A DNA stretch of 64,000 bases from Acanthamoeba lenticulata (GCA_002179805.1 NAVB01000011.1:1-64000), one strand, 5' to 3'; numbered from the stretch's first letter, positions 25,627 to 37,111 are shown. The notes: a model not told the origin generated them from the letters alone. Program-made: numbers and translations.

Positions 25627-28319
25627 ATGACGACAAGCTTGCTTTCGCTCACCAACGAGCTGCTTCTCCACGTCTTCCAGGTTCGGCCTGGCGTGTCTTT
25701 GTGGCCTTCCGCTTCGGACTGGCGTGGAACTAAAGCGAAGAGGGGTTTGGGGGGGAACTATTATCAGTTTTTGGAGCCCGAAAGGGAAACGCAGAGCCTA
25801 GCGGCCGTGTGCCATCGGTTCCTCGAGTGCACCGAAACGCCGCACCTCTGGCGCCTCTTTTGGCTGCGCTGGTACTCTCTCCTCGACCTTCTTTCTTGGC
25901 CGCCTCGAATTCGAGGCAAACGCTCACTCTCTCTTGTCGGGGCGCAGGGTATCGACGAACTTGGCGCAATTGGAGAAGGAAGCCGCCGAGCTGCTGGCCA
26001 AGCAAGAGGAAGAGCGAAAGAAATCGGCCTCTGCCGAGACGCCCGCTGGTAGTTCAGGCGAATGCAGCAAGCAGAAGGATGCTGCCCTGCTGCCAGGAGA
26101 ACGCCTGGCCTGTCGGCAAGCCATCCGGACCAAGCACCAGGTGCTGAAGCTGATCGAGATGAGCCACGAGAAGATCGCTTCCACCACCTACGACGCCCAA
26201 CAAGGTGCAGAGCAGCATCCCCCCCCTCTGGCCTTTCTCTTGATCCCATTGGGGGGGGGGAAACGTGTGCGAGAGCTGAGATGAGCTGTCGTGTTCATGT
26301 TCATGGTTAGCCCGTAGCGAGCTGAGCGAAGAGCTCGACAATTACAAGGCCGGAGCTGCGCTCCACTTTGCCCATCGCGGGTATGACCAGCTCCTCCGGT
26401 GGATGGCTCGCGAGCGTGCGTTCCCCCCCCCTCCCCCTCCTTCGTCTCGCCTCTTCCTTTTCGCCGATGAACCCTTCGGCCGCGATCGACGCTGATGACC
26501 CTCTTGATTTGGGGGACGAGCAGGGCTGGTCCCTCTGAGCCCCGTCCTCGGAGCGGCCGCGCTGCGCGCTGCGGCCCGCGCAGGCCACGTGCACGTCGTG
26601 CGGTACATCGTGTCCTGCGGGATCGACCCCAACGCCGAGACCAAGGGCGAGACGCCCCTCTACAACGCCGCCATGAAGGGTTCGTTCGCGATCCCGTCGC
26701 GTCGTCATCGACGCCGATGGAGTCCCTCCTCATGGCCAACACGCTTACACACACGCGCGCATACGCAGGCCATGCGGAGGTGATCCGGGAGCTCGTGCGC
26801 TCGGGAGCCGACGTGAATCGCGGCAAAGCCGAAAGCCACTCGGGCGGCTGCGGGTCCGTCTCTCTCTCTCTCTCTCTCTTCTTGGGCGCAGGTCCTCCTC
26901 GAGTTGGTGACCGCCAATGCTGATAATGATAATGATGATGGATGGTGGGGATGGGTGACGATGGCGGGGACAGCGGGTGCGAGTGCGGCCTCAATCTGTT
27001 CCAGCGCTTCTTTGGGTCCAACCCGCGGTCCAAGCCCGGCGGCTCCTCGCCCCTCTGGATCGCCGGTGAGCGTCTTCTTCCCTCCTCCCCCCCCCCGGTA
27101 GAAAACTTCTGACGGCTGCTCGCTGGCGAACTCCCACGAACGCAGCGTCGCGGGACCAAGCGGAGGCCGTGAAGGCGCTCCTGGAGCTGGGCGCCGACGT
27201 CAACAAGCGGGCGTCGAACGGGACCACCCCGCTCTACATCGCCTGCAAATGGCAGAAGTAAGTACCTGCTCCCCAGCTGCCCTTTCTTGGTCGCTTGGGG
27301 GGGGGGGGGCGCATGCAGGTCTGTGTGCACCACGAATGACGCTGGCGCGTTCCTCATGTCCAGGATGGAGGCCCTCAAGGCGCTGCTGGACCCGGCCAAC
27401 CCGTGCCTCCCCGACCCCAACCTGCAAGCCGGCAATGACGACTTTGGCGCGACTGCGCTCTACGTCGCATGCGACGCCCAGCGGTGCGGCATCCCCCTGC
27501 TCCCCTCCGGTTCCCTTCATTGGCTGCTGCGCGCATGTACATGTGTACGCGCCCTCCCGCTCATGAAGCGGACGTGGCGCAGGCTCGAGGCGGTGGCCCT
27601 CTTGCTCGAGAATCGCGACAGGCTCGGCCTTCAGGTGGACGTGCCCAACAAAAACGGAGCCACTCCGCTCTACATCAGCGCGTACGTCTCCCAATGCAGT
27701 ACCCCCCTTCCCCCTTCCCCCTTTCCTCCTGCAGCAACAAGGGGCTTTATGGTGACGATGATGGTGGTGATGGTGATGCGCTTCCCCGTCGGCAGCCAAG
27801 GGGGCAGCGCGGAGCTGGTGGAGCAGCTGCTGGCCGCGGGAGCCAACATCGAGGCTCGCCGCAAGTCCGGCGCCACGCCGCTCCTCATCGCCGCGAGCTA
27901 CGGCCAAGAGGCGGTCGTGGCCAAGCTCCTCCAGGCGGGCGCGCAGATCGACATCGTCGCCCAGGACGGCACCACGCCGCTGGGCTGCGCCGCAGCCGAC
28001 GGACACCAGCGCGGTACGCTCGCTGCTCTTGCCCTCTTCGCAAGCTTGGCCGCGCAGGCTGATCGACGTCATCCACGTCCGTCGGGCAGTTGTGGAGCAG
28101 CTGTTGGCGGCGGGGGCCGACGTCAACAAGGCCGGTGCCCCGGGCAAGCGTCCGGTCCAGCAGGCGCAAGCCAACGGCCACCTGGCTGTGGTTGTGGCTC
28201 TGCTCGGCGCTGGCGCTGTTCTTCCGCCCGAAGAATCCCAACAAGAAGACGACGATAACGACGACGAAGAGGAAGAGGAAGACGACGAGAATGAAGACAT
28301 GGACGCCGCGGACGCGTAA
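25627..28319 (+). CDS. F-box and ankyrin-repeat protein
   Basis: Probable substrate receptor of an SCF-type ubiquitin ligase. The F-box is split by the first intron: MTTSLLSLTNELLLHVFQ, then LAAVCHRFLECTETPHLWRL. A coiled-coil exon follows (LAQLEKEAAELLAKQEEERK). From about 26310 there are eight or so ankyrin units, for example GHVHVVRYIVSCGIDPNAET, AVKALLELGADVNKRASNGT, QVDVPNKNGATPLYISA, VEQLLAAGANIEARRKSGAT and AVVAKLLQAGAQIDIVAQDG. Several units are split by introns at the same place (before xPLYIA). It ends with an Asp/Glu run (28240-28319). Exon joins checked in phase include TGG-GTA at 25875/25949. Introns hold unusual poly-G runs (about 25460, 25750, 26252 and 27297). An in-frame ATG at 25576 is an alternative start. 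Confidence 0.85.
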
Positions 28320-28398
28320 ACGTGGGGGATCGCATTTCTTTTCTCATTTTATCTACGAATTACAATCATAATTGGCGGCCTTTTTCTATTCATTTTTT

Positions 28399-29997
28399 TC
28401 AGGCGGTGGCGGGCTCGATGGTCTGGGGGCCCTTGAAGAGCTGGCTGGGGTCGTAGAGGGCCTTGAGGACGCGGAGGCGCGGGTAGTTCTCGGCGTAGTA
28501 GGCGTGCTGCCAGTTGCGGAGAGCGAGGTCGGGGTAGTTGTTGTAGGTCTCGCCGGTCATGAAGGGGGCCATGCGGACGTTGTGGGTCATGGAGATCCAC
28601 GCGCGGTAGGCCTCGGTCATGCGCTCCGGCACGTAGGAGGCGAGCCAGACGGCGTTCCACGGGTTGTTGCGGTGGACAAAGGCCGTGGCGTTGCGCGGGC
28701 GGTCGAGCGTCTTGCCGCCCTGCCAGTAGAGGTTGAGGCGGGCCGTGTTGGTGGTGCTGCTCGAGGAGGGGCCCTCCTCGAGCGAGCGGCGGATGGCCGA
28801 AACGGCCCTGCGCGAGAGCGACTTCATGAAGCCGCCCTTGGTGAAGCTGCGGCGGCCCTTGGGGTCGGTTCCCTTGCGGACGGTCGCGTCGTAGGACTCG
28901 ATGGTGGGCGAGACGCTGAGCGGGGTCACGCCCGTGACGGACGAGTTGGCAAACTGGCTGCACACGATGGCGCCGTCCACGGGCGGGCCGTTGTAGAAGC
29001 ACGAGAGGGCGACGCTGAGCGTCGAGGCCGACTTCCAGCCGGTAAAATAGAGATTCACCTGTCGGTAAAAAACCATAAAAATGTCGTTAAAAACCATGAA
29101 AACTCTTTTCTGCTGGTGCTAGAGTTTACCTCGTCCGGCATGGTCAGGGCGTAGTTCGAGATGTAGTTGAGGATCGTCTCAAAGTCGCTCCACGCCCACG
29201 TGATGTAGGTCGAGTAGAACGTGGGCTCGATGGTGGACAGCTTCAGGGTGATGGCCGTGACGACGCCAAAGCCGCCGTGGCCGGCGCCGCGGAGGGCCCA
29301 GAAGAGGTCCGTGTTGGCGTTGTCCGAGGCCTCGACGATGCTGCCGTTGGCCAGCACCACCTCGAACGAGATGACGTTGTCGAGCGAGTAGCCCAGCTTG
29401 GTGGCCAAGTCGTTGGCGCCGCCGCCGAGCGACGACCCGCCGACCGCCACGCCGGGGCAGCTGCCGCCAGGCGCGCCCAAGCCGAGAGGCACCGTCGCGC
29501 TGTAAAGTGTGGGGTGACGTGAGACAACTACAACAACAACAAGAAGAAGAGGAACAAGTAAGAAGAGAAAACACGCACGTGTAGAAGTCTCCCCAGCGCA
29601 TGCCGGGCTGCACGACGGCGACCTTGTTGGTGACGTCGATGTTGATGGACTTCATGTTGGAGAAATCAATCACGACAACCTCGTCCAGCACGCCCAGCAA
29701 CTCGGACGAGTGGCCGCCAGAGCGGACCGAGACGGTGAGGTTGTTGGTGCGCGCGTACTCGAGGGCCAGCTGGACGCCCGTCACGTTCTTCGGCGAGACG
29801 ATGACGGCCGGCAGCCGCGAGAAGCGCTGGTTGTAGCCCGTGCGAAGGTCGTTGTAGCCCGCATCCTTGGCAGCGCGCACATCTCCGACGAGTTGGGCGC
29901 GGAGTTGGGTCAGCGTCAGCGCCTGCGCCGAGAAGGCGAGGGCGACCACCAGAACCAGCAGGGCGGTAATGTACAAGGAGAGGCTGGTTCTCGGCAT
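28399..29997 (-). CDS. Secreted FAD-linked oxidase, berberine-bridge type
   Basis: Oxidises a small molecule (often a sugar or alkaloid) using covalently bound FAD and O2; the substrate here is unknown. Three exons: 29579-29997, 29130-29499 and 28399-29058. The signal peptide MPRTSLSLYITALLVLVVAL is followed by the PCMH FAD-binding fold with VSVRSGGHSSELLG, whose His normally forms the 8-alpha-histidyl bond. GAPGGSCPGVAVGGSSLGGG carries the Cys at the position of the second, 6-S-cysteinyl bond. FWALRGAGHGGFGVVTAITL is the usual gly-rich loop. The BBE domain ends the protein: NYPDLALRNWQHAYYAENYP, LKALYDPSQLFKGPQTIEP. Length (about 480 residues) is typical. It probably enters the secretory pathway or a lysosome. 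Confidence 0.9.
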
Positions 29998-30395
29998 GCT
30001 GTGTGTGGTTATGGTGTACGTGTAGTGAAAATAGAGTACCGGCAGCTTTTTAACTGCGCCAACAGCCCTACCGTCTCCTTGTGCGGGGCCAAAGGCGGGG
30101 TTACGTGTGCGAGCTGAAGCAACTTAGTTGGAAGTGGAATCCGGTGTCGCAATCCCGTAGCGTAATCCAAGAGTTTGTTGTCTTCATTTGATCGCCCGAA
30201 AGAAGCCAGGATTCGAACCCTCCGCCCCTTTGTCCTGGGGTAGGGGTTCGATCCTCGCCCATGCCAAAGGCCGCCAGTAGCAATAGGACACGCTACGGGC
30301 AGCCCAACTTGTTGCCTTGGGCGCATATGCGCCAGGTCTCCTTTTCGCTTCGCATGCTGGGGCCCAGCAAAGGGTAAGTGGATGGTAAGAGAGCT
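29998..30395. other. Intergenic, no gene seen
   Basis: Upstream of the FAD oxidase start. Two GGTTCGA-like strings near 30205 and 30245 resemble a tRNA B box, but no cloverleaf forms on either strand. The minus-strand frame running through has no support. Confidence 0.5.
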
Positions 30396-30830
30396 TTATT
30401 GGGTTGTTGACTGGTTCGTCCTCCGTCGAGTAAGCGAACTCCACAAGGCCTTTGCCTTGGTGCTGGCCGTTTTTCGTCGGGCATTGTGCTCCAGCCGGCC
30501 GTGGCAACTCGTTACTTTGACTTCGGAGCAGCCTACTCGCTTCTGCATGTTGGGCGCGCTCCACACGCGCCGGTCACTTGGTCCTCGGCGCTCGATCTCG
30601 CGCAGTAGCTGGGCCAGGTCGATCGCTATGTCTTCGCAGTCCTGTCCTCGAGCCAGCTTTCGCAGTCCGTGCGCCTTCTCGGCCTGGCGCTCCCAGAGCG
30701 CCTGCTTGGCATCCTCGCTGGCCCGCGCGAGGTCCACGTTGCGCTTAGAGGTGGTCGGCGATCTCCTCGCTGGTTGGCGAAGCGACACCGGTGCTGTGGT
30801 GGGGGCCTGCTGACGTTTGGTGGTCGCCAT
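30396..30830 (-). CDS. Orphan intronless basic protein of about 144 residues
   Basis: The ATG at 30830 (MATTKRQQAPTTAPVSLRQP) opens a frame to 30396. The first 85 residues include a helical block (ALWERQAEKAHGLRKLARGQ, IAIDLAQLLREIERRG) that looks coding. The last 40 residues are Arg/Thr/Ser-rich and less certain. No domain recognised. A TATA-like box and a CCAAT box lie upstream at the same distance as for the orphan at 25051, which supports transcription. Function unknown. Confidence 0.45.
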   Translation of the reverse strand: MATTKRQQAPTTAPVSLRQPARRSPTTSKRNVDLARASEDAKQALWERQAEKAHGLRKLARGQDCEDIAIDLAQLLREIERRGPSDRRVWSAPNMQKRVGCSEVKVTSCHGRLEHNARRKTASTKAKALWSSLTRRRTNQSTTQ

Positions 30831-30910
30831 TGCGGTGGTGGTGGGTGGATGCGGGAATGAAGAGAAGGAGGATGAGAACGTCTGAAGATGGCGAAGGACG
30901 AGCAGAAAAG

Positions 30911-30950
30911 GATACATATAGAGGATCGTGCCACTTGCTTGATTGGTTTC
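30911..30950 (-). promoter_or_regulatory. TATA and CCAAT elements upstream of the orphan at 30830
   Basis: On the minus strand, ctatatgtatcc lies at about 30910-30921, some 80-90 bases before the ATG, and aaaccaatc lies at about 30941-30949. This is a motif-based inference. Confidence 0.4.
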
Positions 30951-31330
30951 TCCGCCAGCAGGCCTCACTCCGTTTGGTGGGGAGGGCTTTTAGCCTAGCC
31001 TGGAGGTACCGTATTGGTTCAACAGGAGCCCGGGAGGGGCAGATTGTTCGCTGTCAAATGGATCCACAAGCCAAAGCGACTCGCAACGACCCTGTGGTTC
31101 TGTGGTTCGTTTCCGTTGGCAACTGTGCACTACATCTCTAGGAACATCCCGAAAACATCCCTTTTTATGACATACACTCCCAAAGGTTCTTTTGGTTGCC
31201 CGGGGCTCGTAGGGCGGGGAGGGAAAGGGCACACTGCCCTGACGCGCGTGAGTGTGTTGGAAGTGTAGACGCATGCTGGTGGCCGTCGAGTTACTGCTTG
31301 CTTGCCAGAGCGTGCAGCAGCGTGATTTCT

Positions 31331-31349
31331 GTGTGTGTGTGTGTGTGTG
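31331..31349. repeat. GT dinucleotide microsatellite in a gene-free stretch
   Basis: A run of GT units. The surrounding stretch 30831-31601 holds no exon I can support. It covers the promoter of the orphan at 30830 and the 3' region of the gene at 31602. Confidence 0.85.
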
Positions 31350-31601
31350 CAAGACAGTACCAGCCCCACACCACACACTCCGCCCAAGTGGTGTCTGTTG
31401 TTAGCCAAACGCTGCCTAACAACGAAGAACGCCTGGAGATAGGCGAGCAAGCTTGTTCAGAATGGCGGAAGGACATGCGCCTGCCCTCTTGCCACAAAAA
31501 GGATTTCGTGGCAACCCCTGGGGTTAGGCAATTTTAACGGGGCTTGCCAACTACCCGGCCAGCAAACCAACAGCCTTGAGACACACACACCCGAGGAGAA
31601 A

Positions 31602-32540
31602 CTAACCCCCGATGGGAGGTGTATGTGCACCTTTGGCTCGGCTTTCCCACCGCAGCTTCACGTAGTCGGGGACGGGGACGTGGGACACCTCTTCTATGGC
31701 CTCTGCTACGCTCCGCACGAATGTCAGGAACCGCAGGACCTCTGGCAGGCCAAGAAGAATGCGCCGCCACGGCCCATCCCCGCGCCCGGGTGTGGATGTT
31801 AGAGCCGAGGCCACAAAACGAATCCGAATCTCGTACATACCCGGCCAACTAGGCGTTATGCTGGAGACGAGGACGACCGGGCCGGTGGGGATTTGATGCT
31901 TGAATGTGCCGAAATCCCTGTGTTCCACCTCGACCGAGATACCTGATACCCTCCGCCGGAGCGCGTCAGGTAGACTGGTCCTTCTCCCACTCATGCAAGG
32001 GCACATGGAGGCCTTCGCATTGGTTCCGAGGCAAGCTCCTTCTCTCACGTACCCAAGTGGTAGCAGTCATCGGACAAGTTGTGCGTGTAATCGGTGCGTG
32101 GAAGGTTCCAAATGGCCACCCGCTTTATCTCCTTCCACAAGCGCTTCGTGGCCGCTTTCGTCAGCTTGTCCTGTGCGTGTGCGACGTGTGTCAGTCTCCT
32201 CGCTCGGTGCTCGACGCGTGCAGGCCTGCCCGCGACACGCGTACCTCATAAACCTGGCTTGGTACCTCGTCGAGTGGGTCTGTAGCGTGTCAGCAGCAGA
32301 AGCCGGCAATTTGAATCCAAGTGGTGCGCACCTTGCCGCACAACGGACAGGAAGACCTGGCCATCCGCGTCGTGCCGCACTTGTGCGCCCCACACCACAG
32401 TGTTGCCGTGTCCCCCTTGCAGCAAAATGACAACAATAAATCAATATACAACACAACAATCTAGAGTTGTGAGTGCACTCCAGAGTGCAACAAAGCACAA
32501 ACGCACCGCTCTCCACCCGTAAGGCTACCCGCACAGCCAT
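31602..32540 (-). CDS. Unrecognised five-exon protein, 203 residues
   Basis: Built by phase matching: exon 1 32507-32540 (ATG, MAVRVALRVES), exon 2 32332-32415 (TVVWGAQVRHDADGQVFLSV), exon 3 32245-32279 (DPLDEVPSQVYE), exon 4 32053-32170 (LTKAATKRLWKEIKRVAIWN) and exon 5 31602-31942 (VEHRDFGTFKHQIPTGPVVL, WPGMYEIRIRFVASALTSTP, LRFLTFVRSVAEAIEEVSHV). All joins keep frame and use GTGCG or GTACG donors with AG acceptors; total length is 612 bases including the stop. It is mixed alpha/beta in character, with no signal peptide, membrane span or recognised motif. It is divergent from the RasGEF gene, with about 165 bases between starts. Confidence 0.6.
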
Positions 32541-32705
32541 GAACGAGAGAGCAAGCACAGCAGGACTGGAAAAATGGACGCCGGAGGGAAAAACAAACGT
32601 AAATACCATTTAACTTCTTTTCTTTGCCGAGCTTCGTCGCCGAGAACGGTGCCTGACGCCGCAGAGTCACGTGAGGAACGCAGGAGCACACCCTTGTATG
32701 AAGCG

Positions 32706-35120
32706 ATGACCAACCCGCCAGACATCCTTTACGTGGTGCAGTTCACCATTGCCTTTTCTTTTGCACTTCTTCTTTGGGTCGGGCAGGGCTGATGCACCAC
32801 CACACTTCTTAGGCATCCCTCTTCGGCGGCCCGGAGCGGGGGCCAAAGCAAATACGGGCGGCCACCCTGGAGAAGTTGGTCGAGGTGATCACACTCCCTG
32901 AGAATGGTGCAGCACCACCTTTCTCCCCTTCCCTTCCTCTTTTCTCCAATTTCTCAATAGGGTCACGTGCACGAACTGAACGGCAACAGAGTTCCCGACT
33001 CAGTTCTTTAACATGGTCATCACTTGCCACAAGCTCTACACAAACTCCAAGCACTTCTTGAACCTCGTCATCCAACGGTGTCGCTCTCCTTCGCTTTCGT
33101 TCTTCTTTCGTTTTATTTGTTTTTTCATTTTCTATTGGTCCTACAGGTTCCATCCGGAGGACGTCACCTCGGAGGGCGAATGGAACTCGCGGTTCAGGTA
33201 CGCACGTATACACGCGCAGAGAGAACTTCTTACCATGCGTGGGCGGCCTGCCGCTAAGCTGTCGTTGCGTGCGTGTCCCACCAGCGTGCGCGTCAACAAG
33301 CCCCTGCGCCTGCTGCGGATGAGTTTGCCCGTCTTCCTGGGCCACAATCCGCGCAGTAGAGCCGTCGACATCATCGTGCGCCCTCCTCTATCGTGCACGT
33401 GTGGCCACACGCGACTCGGCCAACCGACCAGCACTTGGCTCTCTGCTGGTGCTCTATGTGCAGGAGCGATTCGCGCTGGACATGCTCGAAACACACAACC
33501 ACAACGATGCGATCCGCGGCATGGCTCAGTCTCTCAGGATGTTCATCGCCTCGGTGCGTCTACAGCCCCCAAATAGGCGTGTCCAGGTGGTGAGAGGCAA
33601 GCACTTCTCTGACGATGAACTTCTCTTCTCCGTGCCCTTGTCCTGCTGACGACACAACAGGCCCGGGACGCGCCGCTGGCCGATCCGACGGTGCAGAGCC
33701 TCGATCTCCGACTGCAGATCGACCCGTCGCTCTCGCTGCACTCGCGGCACCCTCTCGACGGCCTGGAAGTGGTGCGGCCTGGAATTTGATCAATGCCGTC
33801 TTGCGTGTCGTGTCGTGCGGGCCGCTCAACCCTTGGACGGGCGAAAAACCACTGCAGGACAGCATCGAACACATCGTGGCCGAGGACATGGCGCGGGAGC
33901 TGACGCTCCTCCAGCTAGAGCCCTACGTGGCCATCCACCCGTGGGAGCTCCTGTGGTTCGTCAAGTCTCGTCTCAAGTTCCACAACATCGTGCTGCGACA
34001 GCACGACGGCGCGCCAGAGGCGCGGGCCCAGATGGAGAAGAAGATGGGCAACGTCGTGAAGCTGTTCGACCAGTTCTGTGGGATCGTCCACTGGGTGCGC
34101 AAGGAGGTCGACGACGCCGGGCGTCTGGGCCTGTTCAGCAAGGCCTCCATGCTTCGCTATTTCTTCGCCCTCTGCCAGGTCGGTCTCGCTCGGCGCTCCC
34201 TTCCCCCAATCTCTGAAAGGTGGTCTCACCATTTGCTGACTACCGCTCGTCTCCCTTGCAGCACCTCCGCGCACTGAAGAACCTGAACACGCTCGGGGCC
34301 CTCATCGTCGCGCTCCACCCGCACTTTGGCCAGCTGCGCGAGGTCCGTTCTCGCGTGTGTGTGTGCTGCAACGCTCCGCTCCGCGCGCGTACCTCGTGCT
34401 GACGCCGCCCCGGCGATTGGCCAGATCCTGACCGAGGCCGAGACCGACGAGCTGAAGGAGATGATGCTCCTGTACCAGTCGGCGTCGTCGATGCATGGGG
34501 AGGCCGACATCTTGAGCGCGCACCTCCAGCTGAGCCTGAGCACCAAGCAGTACCGGGACGTCGAAGAGGCCGTGGACGACATCTTTCCGTTCGTGCCTCT
34601 CACGCTGGGCAACCTCCAGCTCCTCGGGCGAGTCAACCTCTACCTCGACGAGTCGGAGGGCCCCAACCTCATCAGCCTCCGCTTCATGGAGAGCTTCGAC
34701 CTGGTCCGGCCTCTCTCTCTCTCTCTCTCTCTCTCGCCTCTTCGTCGAGTGTGACGCGATGGCCAGCCGCTGACGTGCATTTGGCGCAGGTGATTCGGGC
34801 GCTTCTGCAAAACCGGCCCTCCTACGCCTTCCCCACGGTGCGGCCCATCCGCCAGTATCTCGACCGACGACTGCGGATGGTGCGCGAGCGCCCTCTTGCG
34901 CTACACCTCCCCGAACCTTTTCTCATCTCTATCAACCCCACGTTTGTGGAGCGCGCAGGGACACAACGTGATGCGGACACAAGCGCTGAAGCACCTGTGC
35001 CGGGTGGTCGTGTGGCGCAAGGGGATCAGCTACCGTAGCCGCGTCCCCAGCGACTTGATTGACTACCTTGGCGAGCCTGGAGGAGCCAGTGACGTACTCA
35101 CGGTCATCAGCAGCCTGTGA
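32706..35120 (+). CDS. Ras guanine nucleotide exchange factor
   Basis: Activates Ras-type GTPases by GDP release. A short first exon (32706-32732, MTNPPDILY) joins in phase to an exon at 32813 with the RasGEF N-terminal motif QIRAATLEKLVEVIT. FFNMVITCHKLYTNSKHFLN, LVLYVQERFALDML and GMAQSLRMFIAS complete RasGEF_N. The CDC25 catalytic domain starts at about 33850: EDMARELTLLQLEPYVAIHP (equivalent to the helix where Ras docks), HPWELLWFVKSRLKFHNIVL, VVKLFDQFCGIVHWVRKEV, HLRALKNLNTLGALIVALHP, YRDVEEAVDDIFPFVPLTLG and NLISLRFMESFDLVR. A basic tail ends at the TGA at 35118-35120. A CT microsatellite sits in an intron at 34712-34733. The exons between 33190 and 33400 are approximate. Confidence 0.85.
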
Positions 35121-35399
35121 GTCCGGACGTTGATTATCACTGCTCCGCAGCTCCGGCCTGACGCGAAATAGCTCACCCATAAGTCGGGCCGATAAAGCTG
35201 CATATAAATCGTGGCGACGGTGGCCACGTCAGGCATCGCACAGAGCCAGCAGCATAACGTATTGGTTTTTCGCCTTTTACTAAAGACCACCGTGTTGCTG
35301 GCTCACTCAATGTGCTTTCAGTAATTTTTAGTCTGGCCTCTTCGGAGGCCGCCCCCCTTCAAATCAAACGAAAAGAATCGTCATACAAATAAATATACG

Positions 35400-36252
35400 T
35401 TACAAAAAGGATGCAAGGAAAGACAACCAAAACGGAACAGCCAGCCGTGAGGCGGGGCTCTCCGAAGGAGGTGAAATGCTCATGGCGGTGAGGGCCTCGC
35501 CTCCGTAAACGTCGCCGAGAAGGAAGAAGTAGGAGATGCGACCAGAGGCAAGGGCCACGGGAGGCATTACCAGCTCAACCTCCGAACCGTGACGGAGGGT
35601 GAAGAGACGGCTCACGGGCGCTCCCCAGTACTCGCCTCCCTAAAAAGCAAGCAGCAAGAAAGCGTTACCACCAAGGTTCGTGAAGGATGAGGTTTTCTTA
35701 GAGGGGGAGACGCACCCACATCCGGCCGGACGGGTAAGACATGTTGGCGATGCGGGTGGTGGTCCCATTTTCGATGAGGTCGAGGCTATCGGCTCCCGGG
35801 GCCGCATGGAAGAAGACGACACGAGAACGGTGCTCCGAGCTGATGGCCACCGAGTTGATGGGAAAGAGGAGCAGTTCGTAGGGGAACACGGTAGAGTTGG
35901 CGGGCGAGCCGACAAGCGTCACCACGTAGTGGACGCCGTCTACCAGGGTAATCTCCTCATGCAAGAGGCGCTTACCCTGACCCCCGCCGTTCTCGTCAAC
36001 GAGGAAGACGTCCGCGGCCATCCAGCCAGAGGGCACTTCCATGTAGCCAGCGCCTTGCCCGTAGGCAAGATCAGAGACGACGCGGGTGCCATTGAGGTTG
36101 ACGTGAACGTGGTTGGTGGCGTTGACGGCAGCTGCCTTGTACTCTGACGCCGCATGGACGAAGAAGAGGTGGGACGAAGCCTCAGCCGTGATGACGCAAA
36201 GACCAGAGAGCAGGGCCAAGCAGAAAACGACGGCAAGAGTGGACGAGGCCAT
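35400..36252 (-). CDS. Secreted or GPI-anchored DUF4397-type protein
   Basis: Two exons, 35716-36252 and 35400-35639, joined in phase 0 (total 258 residues). Signal peptide MASSTLAVVFCLALLSGLCV, then two similar beta-rich repeats: SSHLFFVHAASEYKAAAVN and RSRVVFFHAAPGADSLDLIE. The paired xVVFFHAAPxxxxxDL pattern is characteristic of DUF4397, found in secreted and surface proteins of bacteria and protists. N-glycosylation sequons are present (NAT, NGT, NST, NMS). The C-terminus is hydrophobic (LAVPFWLSFLASFL) and preceded by a Ser/Pro-rich linker, consistent with a GPI signal. Molecular function unknown. Confidence 0.75.
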
Positions 36253-36535
36253 TGCTACGGGCAGGGCTGTGTGTGGAGAATAGTGGGGAACTGCTACCGA
36301 AGGATGTAAGAGGGCGAACCTGATCACGCCGTTGCTGGGCGCCATTCACACCTAGTTTCCTGTTCCTGGTGGTTGGCAACCAGGTGACGATAAAAGCCTC
36401 GTATGAATTTTATTGGGCGAGACTCGGGCCACCCAACAATCACAAGTTCGTTGTTACCCGCTTGTTGCCTGCACACTGAGCCAGCTATCACCAACACCGG
36501 CCACAGGAAGGACACTCGTTAACGGAGACCTGCAC

Positions 36536-37111
36536 TCATGCACTACAGGTTCCCTGCATCCGCTCTCGCCTCACCACGGCTCGTCGAAGATCTCTGTCGC
36601 GAAGAAGCTGGCCACGCAACCGCTTGAGGTCTTCTATCTTTTCTTGTCTCTCCTCCAAAGTGCGGACGCGAGAAGGCCCACGCAGGAGAGCTCTGCGGCC
36701 CCACAAACGAATAAGCATGTGCGAAACTGTCATGAGGACATGCAAGAGGACCAACCTTTTGACTGTTGGCATCGACGAAGGCTCCCGGTCTGGGTGAGGA
36801 GATCGGGTAGCAACTTTGAGTAGCGCTTGCATGATAGCGTTGGGGGTCAGCTGCTTCTTCTGGCCTCCTGTGCTTGGTCTACATGCGCCTTCCACTGCGC
36901 TAGCCTCTTCTCTCTCCTCAGCCTGAGCACGCGCTTCTGCTGTTGTCATAAAGACAGGATCCGTTGCAGAAAGGTCCAAGAGGTAGGAGCCATCGTGCAA
37001 GTCTGCTGCTGGTTGAGAGGAAGGTTGGATGTTGTAGTTTGATTCGTCCTGTGCAACCACTCGGCAGCTGGCGCATAGAAACAGTACGAAAGCAAGCGGT
37101 ATCACTTGCAT
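36536..37111 (-). CDS. Unrecognised small secreted or membrane protein, intronless
   Basis: A 191-residue frame starts at the ATG at 37111 with a clear signal peptide (MQVIPLAFVLFLCASCRVVA). An acidic/Gln-rich segment follows, then a hydrophobic stretch VKRLVLLHVLMTVSHMLIRL that could be a membrane span, and a highly basic tail with LEERQEKIEDLKRLRGQLLR. A single-pass type I protein with a charged cytosolic coiled coil would fit. No family recognised. It is divergent from the Nudix gene, with 193 bases between starts. Confidence 0.6.
   Translation of the reverse strand: MQVIPLAFVLFLCASCRVVAQDESNYNIQPSSQPAADLHDGSYLLDLSATDPVFMTTAEARAQAEEREEASAVEGACRPSTGGQKKQLTPNAIMQALLKVATRSPHPDREPSSMPTVKRLVLLHVLMTVSHMLIRLWGRRALLRGPSRVRTLEERQEKIEDLKRLRGQLLRDRDLRRAVVRRERMQGTCSA

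Noticed and set aside
26188..27435. Long minus-strand frame opposite the F-box/ankyrin gene
   Set aside because: It crosses ankyrin exons and introns alike and has no motif, so it is a shadow.
30190..30260. tRNA-like B boxes (GGTTCGA strings) on both strands
   Set aside because: The T stem does not pair over five bases on either strand and no matching acceptor stem or A box lies at the right distance.
32607..32725. Start of the orphan gene at the ATG at 32725
   Set aside because: It would overlap the RasGEF first exon and needs a less standard join. The ATG at 32540 with a GTGCGT donor keeps phase and leaves an intergenic gap.
17103..35120. Co-regulated cluster of small-GTPase regulators
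   Set aside because: The RalGAP, RasGEF and RasGAP genes are separated by unrelated genes on both strands with separate promoters; chance proximity is the simpler reading.
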